NCBI GenBank assembly: GCA_037045265.1
Contig: JBAOHV010000012.1
Span: 62,001 to 126,000 of the forward strand
Direction: 5' to 3'
DNA length: 64,000 nucleotides
Source of the DNA: JBAOHV01 sp037045265
GTDB taxonomy: Bacteria; Actinomycetota; Acidimicrobiia; Acidimicrobiales; Microtrichaceae
Shown here: positions 8,623 through 17,873 of the stretch, piece by piece
How the letters are laid out: every line of letters starts with the position of its first letter
Position numbering within the stretch: the stretch's first letter is position 1
Program-made: the position numbers and the translations under genes
The notes under the pieces: model-generated
Told to the model about the DNA's origin: nothing
What the model saw: the letters and a program-made list of their open reading frames with translations, nothing else
The model's database searches: none

Positions 8623-10954
8623 CTATTCGAACTTGCTGCCCATCTCCCGCAGGAGGTCGATGAAGTGGTCTCCCGCATCTGGCGCGAGCTCTCCAGGAGT
8701 CCAAGTCGCTGCCGTCAATGTGCCGGTGAATCGGTTCGCTCCACGTTCCTGATGGCGACGCCAACAAACCGGCGAGCGGCGATCGATGCCAACATCGATG
8801 CCGCTAAAGGGCGCCATTGCGCCGAGCAGCGGCAGCGACTCAACCGTTGCGCGCTCCTCGCCGTCCACAAGCACAGCTGCGTTCCAGAGCCAATTGCCGG
8901 GTGCGGTGATACTGAGGGAGACCGTGCTGGTGCCCGGTGCGAGGTGCCCGCAGTCCAGTTCAGTCATAGTGCCGTAGCCATTGTGAACGAACACGAGCTG
9001 ATCGCCCGGATCTACATAGAGCCCATAGCCGCCGCCTTGGTCGCCATGGGCGAAAAGTGCGCCGTGGTCGCCGGGCTGAAACTGGAGCTCAACGTCCACG
9101 GTGAAGGAGCGCCATTGGATCAACAACAGCGAGCGATACCGCTCCAAGGTGTGTGCGCGGCGCGGTATCCGAGCGGCCTCACGATACGGCAGCTCATATG
9201 GCCCGCGTTGGACGTAACGGACCCGCGAACCTTCATCGAGCGGATAGACCTGATTCTCCCGTGCAGCTCGTTCCCATGCGGCTGCGAGTTCGGTAACCCG
9301 TTCGGGAAACTCAGCAGCTCGATTGATCAGCTCGCTGCGGTCCTCGGTGAGGTTGTACAGCTCCCATTCATGGTCCCCGAATGGGGTGAGGGGCATGTGG
9401 CGCGACACGATCTCCCACCCGTGTGAGTAGTAGCCACGATGCCCGTTCATCTCGAAGTACTGCTCCGCGTGAGGGTGGAGTGCAGCCGCACTCGCAAGGC
9501 TCGGAGCAAAGGAGACCCCAGCGAAGGGTTGAATCAGGACACCGTTTCGTTCCCCCAGGGGTTCGACACCAGTCAGTTCACACAGGGTCGGAAACACATC
9601 GGTGACGAAGGTCCATTGGTTGCGGCGTGTCGCAGCCGGGACGCGATCCTGGGCCGCAGGCCAGGAAATCAGAAAGGGGACTGAGTGTCCGCCTGCGTGG
9701 GTATTGATCTTGTACAGCCGCCAGGGAGTGTTCGAGGCCATGGCCCATCCGCGCGGATAGTGCACCATGGTCTGTGGCCCGCCGAGCAGATCGATGCGCT
9801 CTCGATCTGCCTCGATGTCTTCGAGGTCCTTCACATTCTTGGACACCAGTGTTCGAAAGTACGCCGAGGTGCCTGCCCGTTCGCCCTCGCGGGAGGCGCC
9901 GTTATCGGACATGAAGATGAAGATCGTGTTGTCGAGCGCGGTCGAGTTCTGCGAGGCCAGCGTGGAGACATCCGATGTTCTGGTCGAGGTTGTCCACCAT
10001 TGCGGCGTAGACCTCCATGTATCGGGCGTATAGCAACTGATCCTCTGGCGATAGCGAGTCCCAGGCTGGAACCTCGTCGCCTTCCTCAATGTTGCGAGGT
10101 GGCAGTTGGGTGCCCTGAGGGATGACCCCGAGTTCAAGCTGTCGTGCGTGCCGTGCCTCACGGATTGCGTCCCAGCCGACCGCGTACTTACCGGTGTAGC
10201 GCTCAAGATCCTCAGAAAGGCAGTGAAGGGGAGCGTGGACAGCGCCTTCAGCTAAGTACATCAAGAACGGCTTCGCCGGATCCGAGGAGCGGACCTGGGC
10301 CACCATGTCGAGCGCCTCCTCGGTCAACGCGTTGGTCAGGAAGTACCCCTCGGGGAACTCGTCAATCTCCAAGGTGTGGTTATCGACCACAAGACGATGC
10401 GGCTGGTGCAAGTTCGTAAACGCGTCAAGAAACCCGTAGTAGCGGTCGAATCCCCGCTGTAGTGGCCAGGACTTCTTCGGGCCAGCATCGTTCATGTCGG
10501 CGTCCTTGGTGAGATGCCATTTCCCAAGAGCCATCGTTGCGTACCCGGCGGCGCGGAATGTCTCCGCAATGGTGGCGACGTCGTCGGCGAGTTCGCCCGC
10601 ATATCCGGGGAATCCGGGATCAGAGTTGGCCACCGAACCAGCACCGGCGCGGTGCGGATTCACCCCAGTCAACAGGGCAGCTCGGGTGGGCGAACACATC
10701 GGTGTGACATGGAAGTTCGTCCATTGCACTCCCGCCTGTGCGAGCTCGTCCAGATGTGGAGTGTGGATCTCTGACCCGTAGCAGGACAGGTCGCTGAATC
10801 CGAGGTCGTCGACGAGCACAATGACCACATTCGGAGAGCCCGCATGTGGGACTGAGCGTTCAGGCCACGCGCCGACAGAACCTGCAAAGGTCCTGCCGAG
10901 GACACCTTCGAACCGGTCATATGGGCCTGCAGGCTGACTCTCGGTGGTGGGCAT
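8623..10954 (-). CDS. arylsulfatase-type sulfatase (frameshifted)
   Basis: A reconstructed ~775-residue type I sulfatase. The N-terminal part has NVVIVLVDDLGFSDLSCYGS (metal-binding Asp pair) and the formylglycine motif CSPTRAALLTG (Cys to be oxidised; Cx(P)xR), then MALGKWHL. One base is off near 9960. After it come FIFMSDNGASREGERAG (second metal site), a Trp-rich domain and a C-terminal beta-sandwich (HGDQGGGYGLYVDPGDQLVF). The enzyme would hydrolyse sulfate esters. There is no signal peptide, so it is probably cytoplasmic. Its ATG lies two bases after the SRPBCC stop. With a CYP142-like P450 upstream, a steroid or other polycyclic sulfate is a plausible but unproven substrate. Confidence 0.85.
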
Positions 10955-10956
10955 CG

Positions 10957-11471
10957 TTACACCGTCGTTCCCTCAATTTTGGCCTCGGCCAATACCTTGA
11001 TCCGCTGCACACAGGCTTCGAGGTTTTCGGTCAGATCGGAATGGCGGTCTTTCACACCCATTCCGTATTCCTCAAGCTTCTTGAGGGGAAGTGGAAGGTC
11101 CCGCTGCATGGTAAATCGCTGGGTCAGCGTGCAGTTATCTGGGGCGTCGCCTGGCGCGATCTCGTAGGTCCACTCCACGAAGTCTCCCCAAACTGGCACC
11201 ATCGTGATGAAGCTGAATTCTTCATCGGGTCGAAGGGCGCTCACTCGGCTCACGGTGAACCAACGGAGAGCGCGCCGCCGATTCCATCCACGAAACTTCG
11301 CGCCGACCGCTGGGCCTGAGGCGCCGCCAAGCCACGTGGCCGCAGTGCACTCGGACTCCACCTCGGGATGTTTGAAATCTCCGAAACGAGGTCGAACAGT
11401 TCTGAAGGGGAGCAGTTGATCTGGCAGTGCGCCGATCCAGTCGCGCCCTTCTTCATTGGGTCAATAGTCAT
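10957..11471 (-). CDS. SRPBCC (polyketide cyclase/dehydrase-like) protein (frameshifted)
   Basis: About 170 residues of the START/Bet v1-like fold, which encloses a hydrophobic ligand. The N-terminus has CQINCSPSELFDLVSEISN then IPRWSP. A one-base deletion near 11365 (adding one G restores the frame) leads into WLGGASGPAVGAKFRGWNRR and EWTYEIAPGDAPDNCTLTQR. Members act as lipid carriers, aromatases or cyclases; the exact role cannot be read. Its ATG overlaps the P450 stop as ATGA and its stop is two bases before the sulfatase ATG, so it belongs to one tightly packed transcript. Confidence 0.8.
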
Positions 11472-12689
11472 CGTGTAGTCACCATCATCTCTTCGTATCC
11501 AGAAACAAAGTTGGCGGCCCGGTTCTTTGGCTCTGCATTCTTGAGGAGTCGGAGGTCAGGAAGTCGAGTCAGGATTTCATCGAACATCGTCGTGAGTTCC
11601 AAGCGCGCCAAGCTGTTGCCGAGGCAGAAGTGCGTGCCGAAGCCAAACGCAATGTGTTCGTTCGGTGTGCGTTTGATGTTGAACCGATACGGGTCCTCGA
11701 AGACCTTCTCATCGTGGTTCGCCGATGGGTACATCAACAAGATCTTGTCGCCCACCTCTAGGCTTTTCCCCGCAAGTTCAGTTGGTGCCATGACGGTTTG
11801 GTTCATGTTGCGAATGGGAGAGACCCATCGAAGGATCTCCTCGACCGCAATGGGCAGCAACGAGCGGTCGTTCCGCAATTCTTCACATTGCTCGGGGTGC
11901 ATCAGCAGTTGATACATCCCGCCCGAAATCACGTGGCGAGTGGTCTCATCACCGCCGATCAGGATGAGGAGCGATTCATGGATGATCGACTCATCATCCA
12001 AGCGATCTCCGTCGATTTCGGCGTGGACAAGAAGACTCATGAGGTCGTCAGTTGGAGTCATGCGGCGAGCCTCAATCGCTCCTTCTGCAAACTCGCGGAA
12101 GGCCATGTAGGCCACAGTTGCCTGCTCGATCGTGTCCCCATCGGAGCCGACGAGGCCTTTCACCATGTCGTCAGACCATTCCAGCAGCTGTGCCCGGTCC
12201 TGAGGGGCAACTCCGAGGGCGTCGCCGATCATGATCATTGGTAGGAGGGCAGCGATGTCGGCAACGAAGTCACAGGTTGGAGATGGGTTTGCCAACACCG
12301 CGTCGATGATCTCTCGTGCAGGCGCGACGCACGGCTGGTTCGGAATCGCGAACCTGTCGAGGAGTGAACCCCGAGTTCACCAGCTTGCGGCGCCGAAGGT
12401 GTTCCGGATCATCGAAATCGATCATCATCGGGATCTTCATTGCATCGGGACGGCATCCTTCGCCGTTTCCGAACAACCTCGGCTGCCGTGAGATCTCGCG
12501 CACCAACTCATAGGTTGAGGCGCACCAGACTTGGCCATCGAAGAACAACGGGTCGTTCAGTCGCATCCATCGCATCGCCTGATGGAAATCTCCGGACCAG
12601 AACTCGCCGCGAAGCACGTTGATGGCTGTGGGATCGAGGTTGTCGATTGACGGAGTTCCGTCACTGTGGCCTGAGGTGGGTGCTGACAT
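11468..12689 (-). CDS. cytochrome P450, CYP142-like (frameshifted)
   Basis: About 406 residues reconstructed. The I-helix is ESLLILIGGDETTRHVISGG, and the heme loop is AFGFGTHFCLGNSLARLE with the axial Cys. The ExxR helix is EEILRW with a downstream R in SPIRNMNQ. LLPMIMIGDALGVAP and the GGDETTRH pattern are typical of CYP142/CYP125-type steroid C26/27-hydroxylases, so a steroid-like or terpenoid side chain is a reasonable guess. A shift near 12320 separates RQVRDSEPAVRRAC from EIIDAVLANPSPTCDF. No redox partner is nearby. The start (ATG 12689) lies inside the end of the upstream regulator gene. Confidence 0.85.
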
Positions 12690-13050
12690 GAGGCTCCTTT
12701 ACCGGGTGACCTTCGCCCAAGGAGCGTTTCCTTCTGCGAACGCCTGATTGAGCGCTGGCTTTGGCTGCTTTGAGGCCAATGGGATTGAGATGAAACTGCC
12801 TGCTCGGTCGACCGTGGTAGCTCGTTGGCAGTCGCCACGAGTAGTTGAGATACTCGTGATCCAGGCAGAAACGGGTAACGATCCTGTAGGCCGTTGCCTC
12901 GTTAATCGTCTGTTTCTGCTTGTCGAGCCTCAGGAGTTCGTCGAGTAGTTCTGCGGTTGTCCAGCGCCGCTTCTCTTGGTGGAGCCGGACGGCGACTGCC
13001 AGTACTCGGAGTTCGTTCTCAACAAGTCCATTGCCCTGAGGTCGCCGCAT
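12661..13050 (-). CDS. winged-helix (PadR-like) DNA-binding protein
   Basis: A 129-residue protein with TTAELLDELLRLDKQKQTIN, then EATAYRIVTRFC, followed by SWRLPTSYHGRPSRQFHLNP. The last block matches the wing of PadR-type regulators (GRPxRxYxLTxxG), although the helix spacing is not canonical. The tail is basic and Arg-rich. It is the first gene of the minus-strand operon and its end overlaps the P450 start by 29 bases, so it is probably the operon's own regulator. The effector is unknown. Family placement is moderately sure. Confidence 0.55.
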   Translation of the reverse strand: MRRPQGNGLVENELRVLAVAVRLHQEKRRWTTAELLDELLRLDKQKQTINEATAYRIVTRFCLDHEYLNYSWRLPTSYHGRPSRQFHLNPIGLKAAKASAQSGVRRRKRSLGEGHPVKEPHVSTHLRPQ

Positions 13051-13144
13051 CCGGCGACTGTATCGCGGAAGTCATTTGCGCGCGCCAGTGGACGCTGGCT
13101 CGGTGGGGCAATCTCGTGCATCCAGAGGCCTCTTGGGATCGTTC

Positions 13145-13150
13145 TAGACT
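13145..13150 (+). promoter_or_regulatory. -10 box of leaderless promoter for truncated haemoglobin
   Basis: TAGACT ends seven bases before ATG 13158 with no ribosome-binding site between, in the short divergent region shared with the winged-helix gene. Confidence 0.4.
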
Positions 13151-13157
13151 CTGCCCC

Positions 13158-13571
13158 ATGGTGATTTCCTCTGTCGGGCCGCCTCGTCCGGGCCCAGAAC
13201 CTACGCTTTTCGATGCAGTAGGGGGTGCGGCCTTCTTTGAGAGGCTGGTGGAGGAATTCTATGTTCGAGTCGAAGCGGACTCGGTGCTGCTCGGGCTATA
13301 CCCTGAGCCTGAGGACCTGGGCCCAGCACGCGATCGACTCTGTTTGTTTCTGATTCAATACTTTGGCGGTCCCACGACCTACTCCGACCAGCGAGGTCAC
13401 CCGAGACTTCGTATGCGTCACCATCCCTACGTCATCACTGACGACGGCAGGGATCGCTGGCTGGCGGCGATGCTTGAGTCTGTGGTGGTGCTTGACCCAG
13501 ATCCCGCAATCGCCGAAGCGCTTCGGCAGTACTTCGTCATGGCAGCGGATGCCATGGTGAATAGTCGGTGA
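13158..13571 (+). CDS. truncated haemoglobin, group II (GlbO-like)
   Basis: A 137-residue 2/2 globin: TLFDAVGGAAFFERLVEEFY (helices A/B and B10 Tyr region), LCLFLIQYFGGPTTYSDQRG, then HPRLRMRHHPYVITDDGRDRW, which carries the distal/proximal His region and the group II Trp (G8), and VLDPDPAIAEALRQYFVMAA. Group II globins bind O2 and detoxify NO or peroxide in the cytoplasm. ATG 13158 fits the family length, and TAGACT lies seven bases upstream. Intact and monocistronic. Confidence 0.88.
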   Translation: MVISSVGPPRPGPEPTLFDAVGGAAFFERLVEEFYVRVEADSVLLGLYPEPEDLGPARDRLCLFLIQYFGGPTTYSDQRGHPRLRMRHHPYVITDDGRDRWLAAMLESVVVLDPDPAIAEALRQYFVMAADAMVNSR

Positions 13572-13607
13572 TCCTGGGACCTAGCAGGTTTGCCAGTCCT
13601 CATCGCG

Positions 13608-13770
13608 TACAATTCCTGGGGTTGAAAGTGGGGAGTGGTCCCCATTGGCGGAAATGACTTCCCGTCATAGGGTGAGGTCACTGGCAAGGCTGCATCGCAG
13701 AAATGTCATCGAATCGGATCTCGCTTTCGTGCCACCCCGTCCGGCACCCAAGCGAGGTCCGATTCTTCTT
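13608..13770 (+). ncRNA. candidate structured noncoding RNA ending in a strong hairpin
   Basis: This gene-free stretch holds a TACAAT -10-like element (13608-13613) and then successive inverted repeats: TGGGGA-GTGG-TCCCCA (13629-13644), ATGAC-TTCCC-GTCAT, and a long terminal hairpin at 13711-13766. None of the three frames looks coding. Size would be about 150 bases. It does not show the SRP, tmRNA or RNase P signatures I know. It could instead be a long 3'/5' UTR structure. Existence as an RNA is inference. Confidence 0.4.
13711..13770 (+). terminator. long hairpin with T-rich tail
   Basis: Outer stem GAATCGGATCTCGCTT / AAGCGAGGTCCGATTC has a single mismatch. An inner stem GTGCC/GGCAC lies within the loop. 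The 3' side is followed by TTCTT. On the plus strand this is a good intrinsic-type terminator for the region upstream. Confidence 0.6.
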
Positions 13771-13904
13771 GTGCGTTCCAAACTCCGGGCTTAACGGGGC
13801 GTGGTGGTGAGTTGAAGGTTCGGTCGGGCTGTCCTCGCTGGAGGTTCCGAATCAACCCGGCTCTCTGTCTCCAGTAGCTGAACGCGTGAAGGAGCGTACT
13901 TTGG

Positions 13905-13932
13905 TATGATAAGGGTATGATAAGGGTATGAT
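13905..13932 (+). repeat. three tandem TATGAT elements, 11-bp period
   Basis: TATGATAAGGG occurs twice, followed by a third TATGAT whose ATG is the start codon of the antitoxin gene. Each TATGAT is a near-consensus -10 box. The middle copy (13916-13921) ends six bases before ATG 13928, the leaderless spacing seen elsewhere here. The one-turn spacing also suits side-by-side binding of a ribbon-helix-helix repressor. Confidence 0.6.
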
Positions 13933-14215
13933 AGAGCGGAAGCGTCGCATCACAGTCACCGTTGATCCAGAACTTGTCGAGGCTGGCGATCGGGCGGTGG
14001 CGAGCGGCTTGGCCGATTCTCTCAGCGCATGGGTAAGCGCAGCGCTCGTCGATAGGGCGCTGCTCGACCAGCAGCTAGCCCAGCTCGGCGAATCCATTGC
14101 TGAGTTTGAGGCGGAGTTTGGCGAGATCACGCCTGAGGAGATCCTCCAGCAACGGCGAGCCGACCGCCAGGACGCCGTTGTTGTTCGAGGTGAGCGCATC
14201 TCCGTGCCAACGTGA
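13928..14215 (+). CDS. ribbon-helix-helix antitoxin (VapB-like)
   Basis: A 95-residue protein with a short basic start and a ribbon-helix-helix segment: RRITVTVDPELVEAGDRAVA, then GLADSLSAWVSAALVDRALL. The C-terminal acidic stretch (ESIAEFEAEFGEITPEEI) is the usual toxin-neutralising tail. Its stop overlaps the GTG start of the PIN toxin (GTGA), so translation is coupled. The promoter carries three tandem -10-like repeats, a likely site of autoregulation. Intact. Confidence 0.78.
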   Translation: MIERKRRITVTVDPELVEAGDRAVASGLADSLSAWVSAALVDRALLDQQLAQLGESIAEFEAEFGEITPEEILQQRRADRQDAVVVRGERISVPT

Positions 14216-14637
14216 TCGGGCATGCCCAAGACGAAGCCAGCAGCGAAGACTCGGTCTGCGTGACCACGATTTTGGACGCTGGGGCCCTGATAGCAATCGA
14301 CCGCAACGACCGTTCGATGTGGGTCAGGCTGAAAGGGTTGCATTCGGCAGGGGAGCGACCCGTAACGCATGGCGGTGTTGTCGGCCAGGTCTGGCGAGGT
14401 GGCTCGAGACAGGCGCGACTAGCGACTGCGTTGTCGGGGATGGATGTGCGGCCGCTGGATGAATCTCTTGGTCGCAAGGCTGGGGAGCTCATGGCGTTGG
14501 CAGGGATGTCCGATGTAGTGGATGCAGCCCTTGTTGCGCTCGCAAATGATGGAGATGAGATCATCACGCTCGACCGCGAGGACCTTGGTCTCCTAGCATC
14601 CAGCGCTGGTCGTGATGTCGAACTGATTCGTCCCTGA
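14212..14637 (+). CDS. PIN-domain toxin (VapC-like)
   Basis: A 141-residue PIN ribonuclease. The first acidic site is TTILDAGALIAIDRND. The later sites are MSDVVDAALVALANDG and IITLDREDLGLLA. At the second conserved position VVGQVWRGG carries Gln where many VapC proteins have Glu, so catalysis may rest on the remaining acids, although related actinobacterial PIN proteins also vary there. It would cleave tRNA or rRNA when released from its antitoxin. The first ~18 residues precede the usual PIN start, so an internal start is possible; GTG 14212 is chosen because of the coupling to the antitoxin. Confidence 0.75.
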   Translation: MIGHAQDEASSEDSVCVTTILDAGALIAIDRNDRSMWVRLKGLHSAGERPVTHGGVVGQVWRGGSRQARLATALSGMDVRPLDESLGRKAGELMALAGMSDVVDAALVALANDGDEIITLDREDLGLLASSAGRDVELIRP

Positions 14638-14680
14638 GTCATTCGGTACGGCAAGGAACGGTGCCCGGCGGGGTGAATTC

Positions 14681-15027
14681 ATGGCAGAAGCCAAGCGCTC
14701 AGTTGCAGGAGCGGGGCTGCTCGCTCGCTGGAATCAAGGACTCCTGAGTGGCATGGAGAAGGGCGAGAGTCTGCACGCCTTGCTGGGTCTCGATGTCGCA
14801 CCCTCAACACGGACTGCTGAGCGGCCGCAACGAACGAAGCCGAGGTTGTAGTCACCTCGCTACGCTCCTTGATGCAAGAAATCGCCGAGGATTTCACAGT
14901 ATCTGTAGCTGATCGGCTTGGTGTAGATATTCCACACCCTGGGCAAGGCGAGGTAGGGAGCCTGAACCTTGACGCCTCGCTCCCGCAGGCGGCAGGCGCG
15001 CCGCACGATCGCTCTCAGCCGGACTGA
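14681..15027 (+). CDS. hypothetical small protein (frameshifted)
   Basis: ATG 14681, preceded by GGGGTG, opens KRSVAGAGLLARWNQGLLSG and HALLGLDVAPSTR. A one-base shift near 14820 leads to AAATNEAEVVVTSLRSLMQE and IAEDFTVSVADRLGVDIPHP, ending at TGA 15027. Both halves have coding character and join to about 115 helical, acidic residues without a signal peptide. I do not recognise the family. It follows the VapBC-like pair by 43 bases and its end overlaps the convergent gene. Confidence 0.45.
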
Positions 15028-15730
15028 TCATCATTGCTCCTTCGGCGTAAGAGCACTCCGAGCAGCCGAAGACCGCCGATGACGAGGATCAAGCCCAAAG
15101 CCAGTCCGCCCATCGTCGTGCCGATCAGGCCAGGCCCCCACCGCGTCAGGCTTGGCATCGAGAAGCCTGAACCCAGTGAATTTTGATCTTCCTGGGAATT
15201 CCGCTCCTCCTGTTGACAAGCAATCGCAGACGTTCCACATCGCTCACGTGCAAAGCGTTCCTGGTATTCAACGATTGGAACCTCGGCTCCAAAGATCCCT
15301 TGTGTAGCCATTCCAGGCTTCGGCAGTGAACCAATGAACGAGCCAACGGACTCGGTGCCATGCCTGAGATTGATGAGAACGAGGTCCACCGGAACCCTCT
15401 GCTGCGAGGCTCCTACGACATCAGGATTGGCTCAGTAGCTCTTGGGCTCCTTCAAGTGGAATCAGCGCATCCTGACTCTCGATTGGGAGGGTGGAGGCCG
15501 ATAGAGCTTCTCCGTCTCGTCGTGGAAGCCGAAGCACATCAAGGCTCGTTGCTCGGTCGGATGGCCTGAGTGGTCGGGGCCACCAGCGCCACTTCTGGCA
15601 GCGCGGGAGAGCCACGAACAGCTGACCATCGCTCTGTTCTGGCGAGCGCGATATCGGGAAACAGGTTCTGGACAGCGCCCCGCCCGGCACAGCCAGCCAT
15701 GACGAGGCAGGCCACTCGCAAGTGCGGCAA
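15015..15730 (-). CDS. putative lipoprotein with C-terminal membrane anchor (frameshifted)
   Basis: The N-terminus VACLVMAGCAGRG resembles a lipoprotein signal with LVMAGC as lipobox. A middle part in another frame reads LPIESQDALIPLEGAQELLS. The end, in the first frame again, has QRVPVDLVLINLRHGTESVG and a membrane helix (LIGTTMGGLALGLILVIGGL) followed by LLRRRSN. Joining them needs shifts near 15550 and 15425 and gives about 238 residues. Start codon (TTG) and family are uncertain; no function is suggested. Confidence 0.4.
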
Positions 15731-16000
15731 AGCAGCCTGTGCTTAGGTTTCGAAACACTGACCGCTCGCAGAGGTTCGCGGGAGATGGAACGATTGCTCA
15801 GATTCGACCGCTGGAAACAAAGACATCACAACCATTGCGCGACCCCCAAATGTCGTTCGCTTCTTATTGCAAACTAACGGCCTCAGATTCGTTTGTGCGG
15901 GCACCACGGCTACAGCGACTCTATTCGATGCTGGTGACCAGTTCGGCTGGAGATGCGCCGCGGATGTGACGCAGTTGCGACTGAGTGCGCAAGATAGGTG

Positions 16001-16630
16001 ATGCAACCCTCTGACGCTGAGTTACTCGAACGGACTTCGCATGGCGATCACCTCGCGTTCGAGACCTTCTACCGGCGTCACTCGGAATGGGTCATGCAAC
16101 AGGCGATGCGCCGCTGTCGCGATCTGGACGAGGTAGCTGAGCTGTGCGCAGCGGTGTTTATTGCCGTGTGGTCGACTGGTTCCCAGTTCAACGCCGAGAA
16201 GGGCACCGCACGCGGTTGGCTGCACGGCGTTCTGTCTCATCGATTCCTGGACCTTCGTCGAAAGGAACGACGCCACCTCGCATTGAGGCAACGGGTCGAG
16301 GCCGAACACGTCGATCAGGCCGACGATATCGAAGCAGTGGCGAATCGACTCGACAGTATTGAGGCGGCAGAACCACTGCTTCGGGTAGCGAAACGGCTCC
16401 CAGCCTCGCAGTTGGAGGTGGTCATCTTGGTCATGGTGGATGGCCTCACGCCGACCGAAGCTGCGGTGCACCTGGGGCTCAAGCCCTCCACCGTTCGCAT
16501 GCGGTTGGCCCGCACGAGGCGAGTCCTCCACGACCAAATCGGCAGCGGAATAGCCGCGGCATCACCACCATCACCTTCGTACGCCGCCGGCGTACCGGCG
16601 TCGTTGACAGTCAATGAGGAGGAAATATGA
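16001..16630 (+). CDS. ECF-type RNA polymerase sigma factor (module 2)
   Basis: About 209 residues. Region 2: DHLAFETFYRRHSEWVMQQA, DLDEVAELCAAVFIAVW and GWLHGVLSHRFLDLRRKER. Region 4: QLEVVILVMVDGLTPTEAAV followed by HLGLKPSTVRMRLARTRRVL, a clear helix-turn-helix. Divergent in region 2 (ELCAAVFIAVW instead of DLTQEVFLRVW) but otherwise intact. ATG 16001 is preferred to GTG 15998. The stop overlaps the next gene by four bases (ATGA), tying it to the membrane protein that follows. Confidence 0.85.
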   Translation: MQPSDAELLERTSHGDHLAFETFYRRHSEWVMQQAMRRCRDLDEVAELCAAVFIAVWSTGSQFNAEKGTARGWLHGVLSHRFLDLRRKERRHLALRQRVEAEHVDQADDIEAVANRLDSIEAAEPLLRVAKRLPASQLEVVILVMVDGLTPTEAAVHLGLKPSTVRMRLARTRRVLHDQIGSGIAAASPPSPSYAAGVPASLTVNEEEI

Positions 16631-17873
16631 ACGGCAACTTTGACGACCGATTGTGGAACGTGGTCGCTGCGACAGTGAGCGAGGAGCCGACTACGTCTCC
16701 CAGGCGCCGCAAGGCAACCACGGCAATCCTGGTGTCCTTGACGGTGCTCGCCTCAGGTCTCGCGATCCGCCAAGCAAACGAGGATCAGGGACAGGTTCGT
16801 CTCGTCGTGCCCGCACAATTTGAGGCTCATCCTGCGGACCTTGCCTCAACTGCTTTCCCAGTCCTCACATTCGGCGATCCGGTGGGGGAGGTCGTCCGCC
16901 TACCTTGAGCGTTTCAGCAGCAGAAGTGGCGGATTCGGGAGTCTGACGGCACCGAGTTTCCCGATGTGATCATCCAACCTGGTTTCGATGACTTCTTCTC
17001 CTCCTCCCCGGATTTCTTGAAGGCCGCGGCAAGCGGGAACGCGAGAACTTTTCCGCGATGAACAACACGGGCGGCGTGCCAATGGGGGTCTACCACTGGA
17101 TAGAGCCAGACGGGACGGTGTGGATCACGACAACGGAACCGGGAATTCCACAGAAGCCGCCGGCTGTTACTTCGTATCCCGAGTTCGATCAGCCTGCCTT
17201 CGATCAGATTCTCAAGGTGGTCGCCGGTCTCAAGTTTCGCGATGGAGCACCAGTTGTATCGGCCCCGCTTCGAGCAATTGCCGATCTCGATGCAAGCCAG
17301 ATCCGATGGTGGATCCGCGACGAGCGATACTGGCTCACTGCTCTTGACAATCGCGAACTCGAAGCGGTGCCGAACGCAAAGCCGACACTCATCGGCGGCA
17401 AGCCTGGATTTGTTGAACGAAGCCGGATCATCTGGCAACCCACAGGGGATACGGTCCTTGCGCTGGCGGCAGTGGATGGCGAATTTCAGTCCCAAGCCCC
17501 GATCGACGAATCCGCTGCGCTGCGGGTCATCGAGCAACTGGAGGCGAGCACCCTTGGTGAGTACGAGGCACTTCCCCTCTGGTGGGGCATACCGGGCGTG
17601 AACGTCATCGTGACGAGCGGGATTGAAGGTCCAGTGTATTCGATCTTTTTCGAGAACGACGAGGGCAACCCGTGGGGTGGGGGATCGTTTACATCGACGG
17701 GCATCGGACGTGATGGCGCTGCATATCCAGCTGCTCCCGGAACGAAACTCCAGGTGTGGTTGAGCAGCTCCGGGAAGCCGGTTCAAGTTCCGCCCGCCTG
17801 CGCCGTTGAAGTTGAGGCGCCACCAGCTGGGATGCCGCCAGTGACTGTTCACCTCGATGCGATCTGTGAATAG
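16627..17873 (+). CDS. membrane protein paired with ECF sigma factor, unknown extracytoplasmic domain (frameshifted)
   Basis: The first ~35 residues are cytoplasmic (NGNFDDRLWNVVAATVSEEP). One membrane helix follows (TTAILVSLTVLASGLAI), then a large outer domain: QPGFDDFFSSSPDFLKAAAS, VYHWIEPDGTVWITTTEPG, IRWWIRDERYWLTALDNREL and a C-terminus with paired Cys (PPACAVEVEAP, LDAICE). Reading breaks near 16905 and 17055. The topology and ATGA overlap with the sigma gene fit an anti-sigma role, but no zinc-binding anti-sigma motif (HxxxCxxC) is present, so this is inference. About 415 residues if intact. Confidence 0.55.

Noticed and set aside
13608..13650. MraZ-type box (TGGGG repeats) and an mraZ gene
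   Set aside because: The spacing is only roughly similar, and no mraZ, rsmH or division gene follows.
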